In this document: positions 37,554-39,447 of the stretch, piece by piece
How positions within the stretch are numbered: the stretch's first letter is position 1
Layout of the letters: each line of letters begins with the position of its first letter
From: a virus
Virus record (IMG/VR): IMGVR_UViG_3300017963_000451
Span: 1-39,447 of that record
DNA: 39,447 nt
Reading direction: 5' to 3' (one strand)
Notes under the pieces: model-generated
What the model saw: the letters and a program-made list of their open reading frames with translations, nothing else
What the model was told of the DNA's origin: nothing
Database searches by the model: none
Translations under genes and position numbers: made by a program

Positions 37554-39447
37554 GCTGTCACCCCCTTAGGTTCGATTGACTTACTAGTAGAATACACAAA
37601 AGGTCCAGCCTTCACCCATCTTTCCATGGCATCAGCTTCAACCGTGATCCTTACATCCGGTAGTACTTCTTGCATACCCTTTAACATTAATGTACATGCT
37701 AGGTCAATTCGTTCGTGTAGTTTATCATCATTCGGCATTTCTATAATATATTCATCGTGAATGAAAGCTAGTAAGTCACAGTCGCTTAGTTCACCTACTT
37801 CACACGCTTCAGCCAATAATAAACCAGCACCTTTTGCACCATCTGCTGAACGTGATTGCAAGCCGAGTCCATTCAGTCCATCGCAATAACCACACCGAGC
37901 ACGCCATCTACCACTTGAGGAGTAACCCCAACCGTCTACACCTTCCTGATACGCATACCACCGAAAGAGTTTAGCAACTTCAGGGTATGTATCCAGGAAG
38001 ACTTTCCTCAATTCTCGTGCAGCGTCTTCCGTCATATCCTCAATGCCATAAGTCTTCTTAGCATAATCGGTCATTCTAGCCGGCCCAAGTCCTCCAGGAA
38101 ACCCGAAGTTAGCAGCCTTGGCCATTTGACGAAAGAATTTAGCATCTTTGTCTCCACCCTTCATAGCTGCCATGAACTCATCGTAGCTGATATCCTCGTG
38201 TTTCTTCAGACTCATCAGCTGGGCACCCATAACACAATGAGGATCTTTACCCGCATTGATAGCGTCCATCATCCTAGAGAATCCAAACATCTCGAACGTT
38301 ACTTGTGCCAAGCAATCTAACTCCAAGTGCCCATAGTCGATACCGACCAACACTTTCCCAGGCCTAGCAATATGAGCTTCTCTGATATTACCACCTCTAG
38401 GCAGGTTCTGCACGTTTTCACTAGGTAACCTCTCACCCCTGTCTTTAGGTTTCACCCCGTGACTACTGGTGCGACCAGAGGTTACCAGTACATTGAACTG
38501 AGGATGAATAGTCTTATCCCTGAGCAGATTCGGCAGGTAAGTACTGAGCATCTTCCTATACCCCTGGTATTCCTTAAGAGCATCAATAACCGGGTCTTTA
38601 GGGTAATCCGCAATAGCATCAGCAGCTAGGCTAACCTGTCCATTAGGGAAGGATTTACTAGGTTCTGAATACTGCACAGACTCAGGATATAACTCAAGGA
38701 TATAAGCCCTAAGCTTCTTCTCCCCGATAGAAACCTTCCCTGCCTTCTTCCCCTTCGCTGCCACAGTAGCAAACCCAGCGTCGACTAGCGCAGCGAGAGG
38801 CTCTTTCCCCTTCTCCTCAAGCTCAGCCTGTGTGTCTAACACCAACTGTGTGTCTATCAAGAATCCTTTCTCAGTCATCAATCCACCGACGAAATCAAAG
38901 AATGTCTGTAGGTTCTCGGTGCCCATGGAACACTCACCTTCTGGGTTGGCTAGCTCCGCTTGTCGAGCGTACACTTTCCATCCCCACTTAGTGTCGTCCA
39001 GGGCGTAATCGATAGCAGCTTGCGGCCAATCTACAATCTCGACGTCCTCTAACTCAGAGTAACGCAATCGCCAAGCGTTAGGATCGGTCTTAGCGTCACT
39101 GATATCTTCTTGGAAATAACGCATTACACAAGCAGCTAACGATTTAGGGTTGTTCAAATGACCCACCACCGAGAGATGTAACAAGGCTTCTCGAATCTTG
39201 GTACACCTGATGCTTCCTCTCTTGTATGCCTCAAAAATCAGCGGACGCAAGCCAGCAAAGTGTTTGTATAATACAGTCATATCAAATTTAGCATTGTGCC
39301 ACACCATCGTATGCCCTTCTCTGAGCATCATCTCGATTGTCTCAGCAATCTCCTTGGTGAGGAAGTGTCCCCCTGTGTCGGGGCAGTAGACGGAAAGAAC
39401 GATCGGCTTAGGCGCGAACGTCGTCTTGTCTATCAACCTGGTTTCTA
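37550..39447 (-). CDS. DNA polymerase A (family A) with 3'-5' exonuclease; 5' end continues at 25..1
   Basis: Joined across the window ends this is 640 residues. Exonuclease motifs: DLET (8-11), then HNAKFD. Polymerase motifs: A LVGIDYGHLELD (about residue 375), B RQMAKAANFGF (about 450; Phe at the position of E. coli Phe762), and C FIHDEY (about 570). It replicates the phage genome together with the VapE-like helicase, AEP-like primase and SSB. The part in this entry lacks its first 9 residues. The leftward frame ends overlapping the RuvC start. Confidence 0.92.
   Translation of the reverse strand, partial: ETRLIDKTTFAPKPIVLSVYCPDTGGHFLTKEIAETIEMMLREGHTMVWHNAKFDMTVLYKHFAGLRPLIFEAYKRGSIRCTKIREALLHLSVVGHLNNPKSLAACVMRYFQEDISDAKTDPNAWRLRYSELEDVEIVDWPQAAIDYALDDTKWGWKVYARQAELANPEGECSMGTENLQTFFDFVGGLMTEKGFLIDTQLVLDTQAELEEKGKEPLAALVDAGFATVAAKGKKAGKVSIGEKKLRAYILELYPESVQYSEPSKSFPNGQVSLAADAIADYPKDPVIDALKEYQGYRKMLSTYLPNLLRDKTIHPQFNVLVTSGRTSSHGVKPKDRGERLPSENVQNLPRGGNIREAHIARPGKVLVGIDYGHLELDCLAQVTFEMFGFSRMMDAINAGKDPHCVMGAQLMSLKKHEDISYDEFMAAMKGGDKDAKFFRQMAKAANFGFPGGLGPARMTDYAKKTYGIEDMTEDAARELRKVFLDTYPEVAKLFRWYAYQEGVDGWGYSSSGRWRARCGYCDGLNGLGLQSRSADGAKGAGLLLAEACEVGELSDCDLLAFIHDEYIIEMPNDDKLHERIDLACTLMLKGMQEVLPDVRITVEADAMERWVKAGPFVYSTSKSIEPKGVTA

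Noticed and set aside
1-39447. Phage-encoded T7-type RNA polymerase to explain the late promoters
   Set aside because: No gene of the right size or motifs exists; every large frame is otherwise assigned.

Overview
The window looks like the complete genome of a short-tailed bacteriophage (podovirus type), 39,447 bp, probably infecting a Gram-negative host that I cannot name. The two ends join in frame: a DNA polymerase A gene that runs off the right end on the minus strand continues at position 1 and finds a start codon with a ribosome binding site at positions 25..23, giving a 640-residue protein with an intact exonuclease motif I. The molecule is therefore circular, circularly permuted, or terminally redundant with the repeat collapsed. 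I see no integrase, no CI-like repressor and no phage RNA polymerase. The structural genes (about 718-residue portal, scaffold, 401-residue coat, tail-tube/nozzle proteins, three large ejection proteins) resemble P22-like podoviruses. No tRNA and no recognisable endolysin were found.

Layout. (1) A leftward unit begins near 10.5 kb, runs to position 1, crosses the junction and ends at 35.7 kb. It holds many small unknown genes, two HExxH metallopeptidases, several small membrane proteins, a VapE-like SF3 helicase, an AEP-like primase, a RecB/Cas4-like nuclease, a gp2.5-like ssDNA-binding protein, a metallophosphoesterase, DNA polymerase A, a RuvC-like resolvase and, last, a deoxynucleoside monophosphate kinase fused to an ECF-type sigma factor. 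(2) A gene-free region at 10.5-11.1 kb carries an 85-bp-spaced direct repeat with a hairpin and several dyads; it is the best candidate for origin and switch. (3) A rightward early block (11.1-13.0 kb) holds a stand-alone winged-helix-like protein, two unknowns and an SpsF-like cytidylyltransferase. (4) A region of about 800 bp (13.0-13.8 kb) is mostly non-coding and has hairpins and dyads. (5) A DUF115/Maf-like protein (14.2-15.5 kb) is followed by the late structural block to 35.6 kb.

Regulation. Two promoter families are visible. Early promoters are sigma70-like (TTGACA, 17 nt, TATAAT). Seven of nine also carry TAAAG (TAATG in one) just upstream and CGATAA, or a one-base variant, inside the spacer, which suggests one shared operator; several lie inside the 3' ends of the preceding genes. 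The late block has seven copies of a different bipartite element, TAACAC, exactly 13 nt, CTACATAGAAGAGTAAG, placed before structural genes and twice associated with terminators. The kinase-sigma fusion is the obvious candidate to recognise it. This would be an early-to-late switch run by a sigma factor attached to a nucleotide-biosynthesis enzyme, and it is the most interesting system here.

A second genome-wide signal is the hexamer CTTTCC, often as CTCTTTCC or ACTTTCC. By eye it occurs about 49 times on the plus strand against about 10 on the minus strand, regardless of gene direction.
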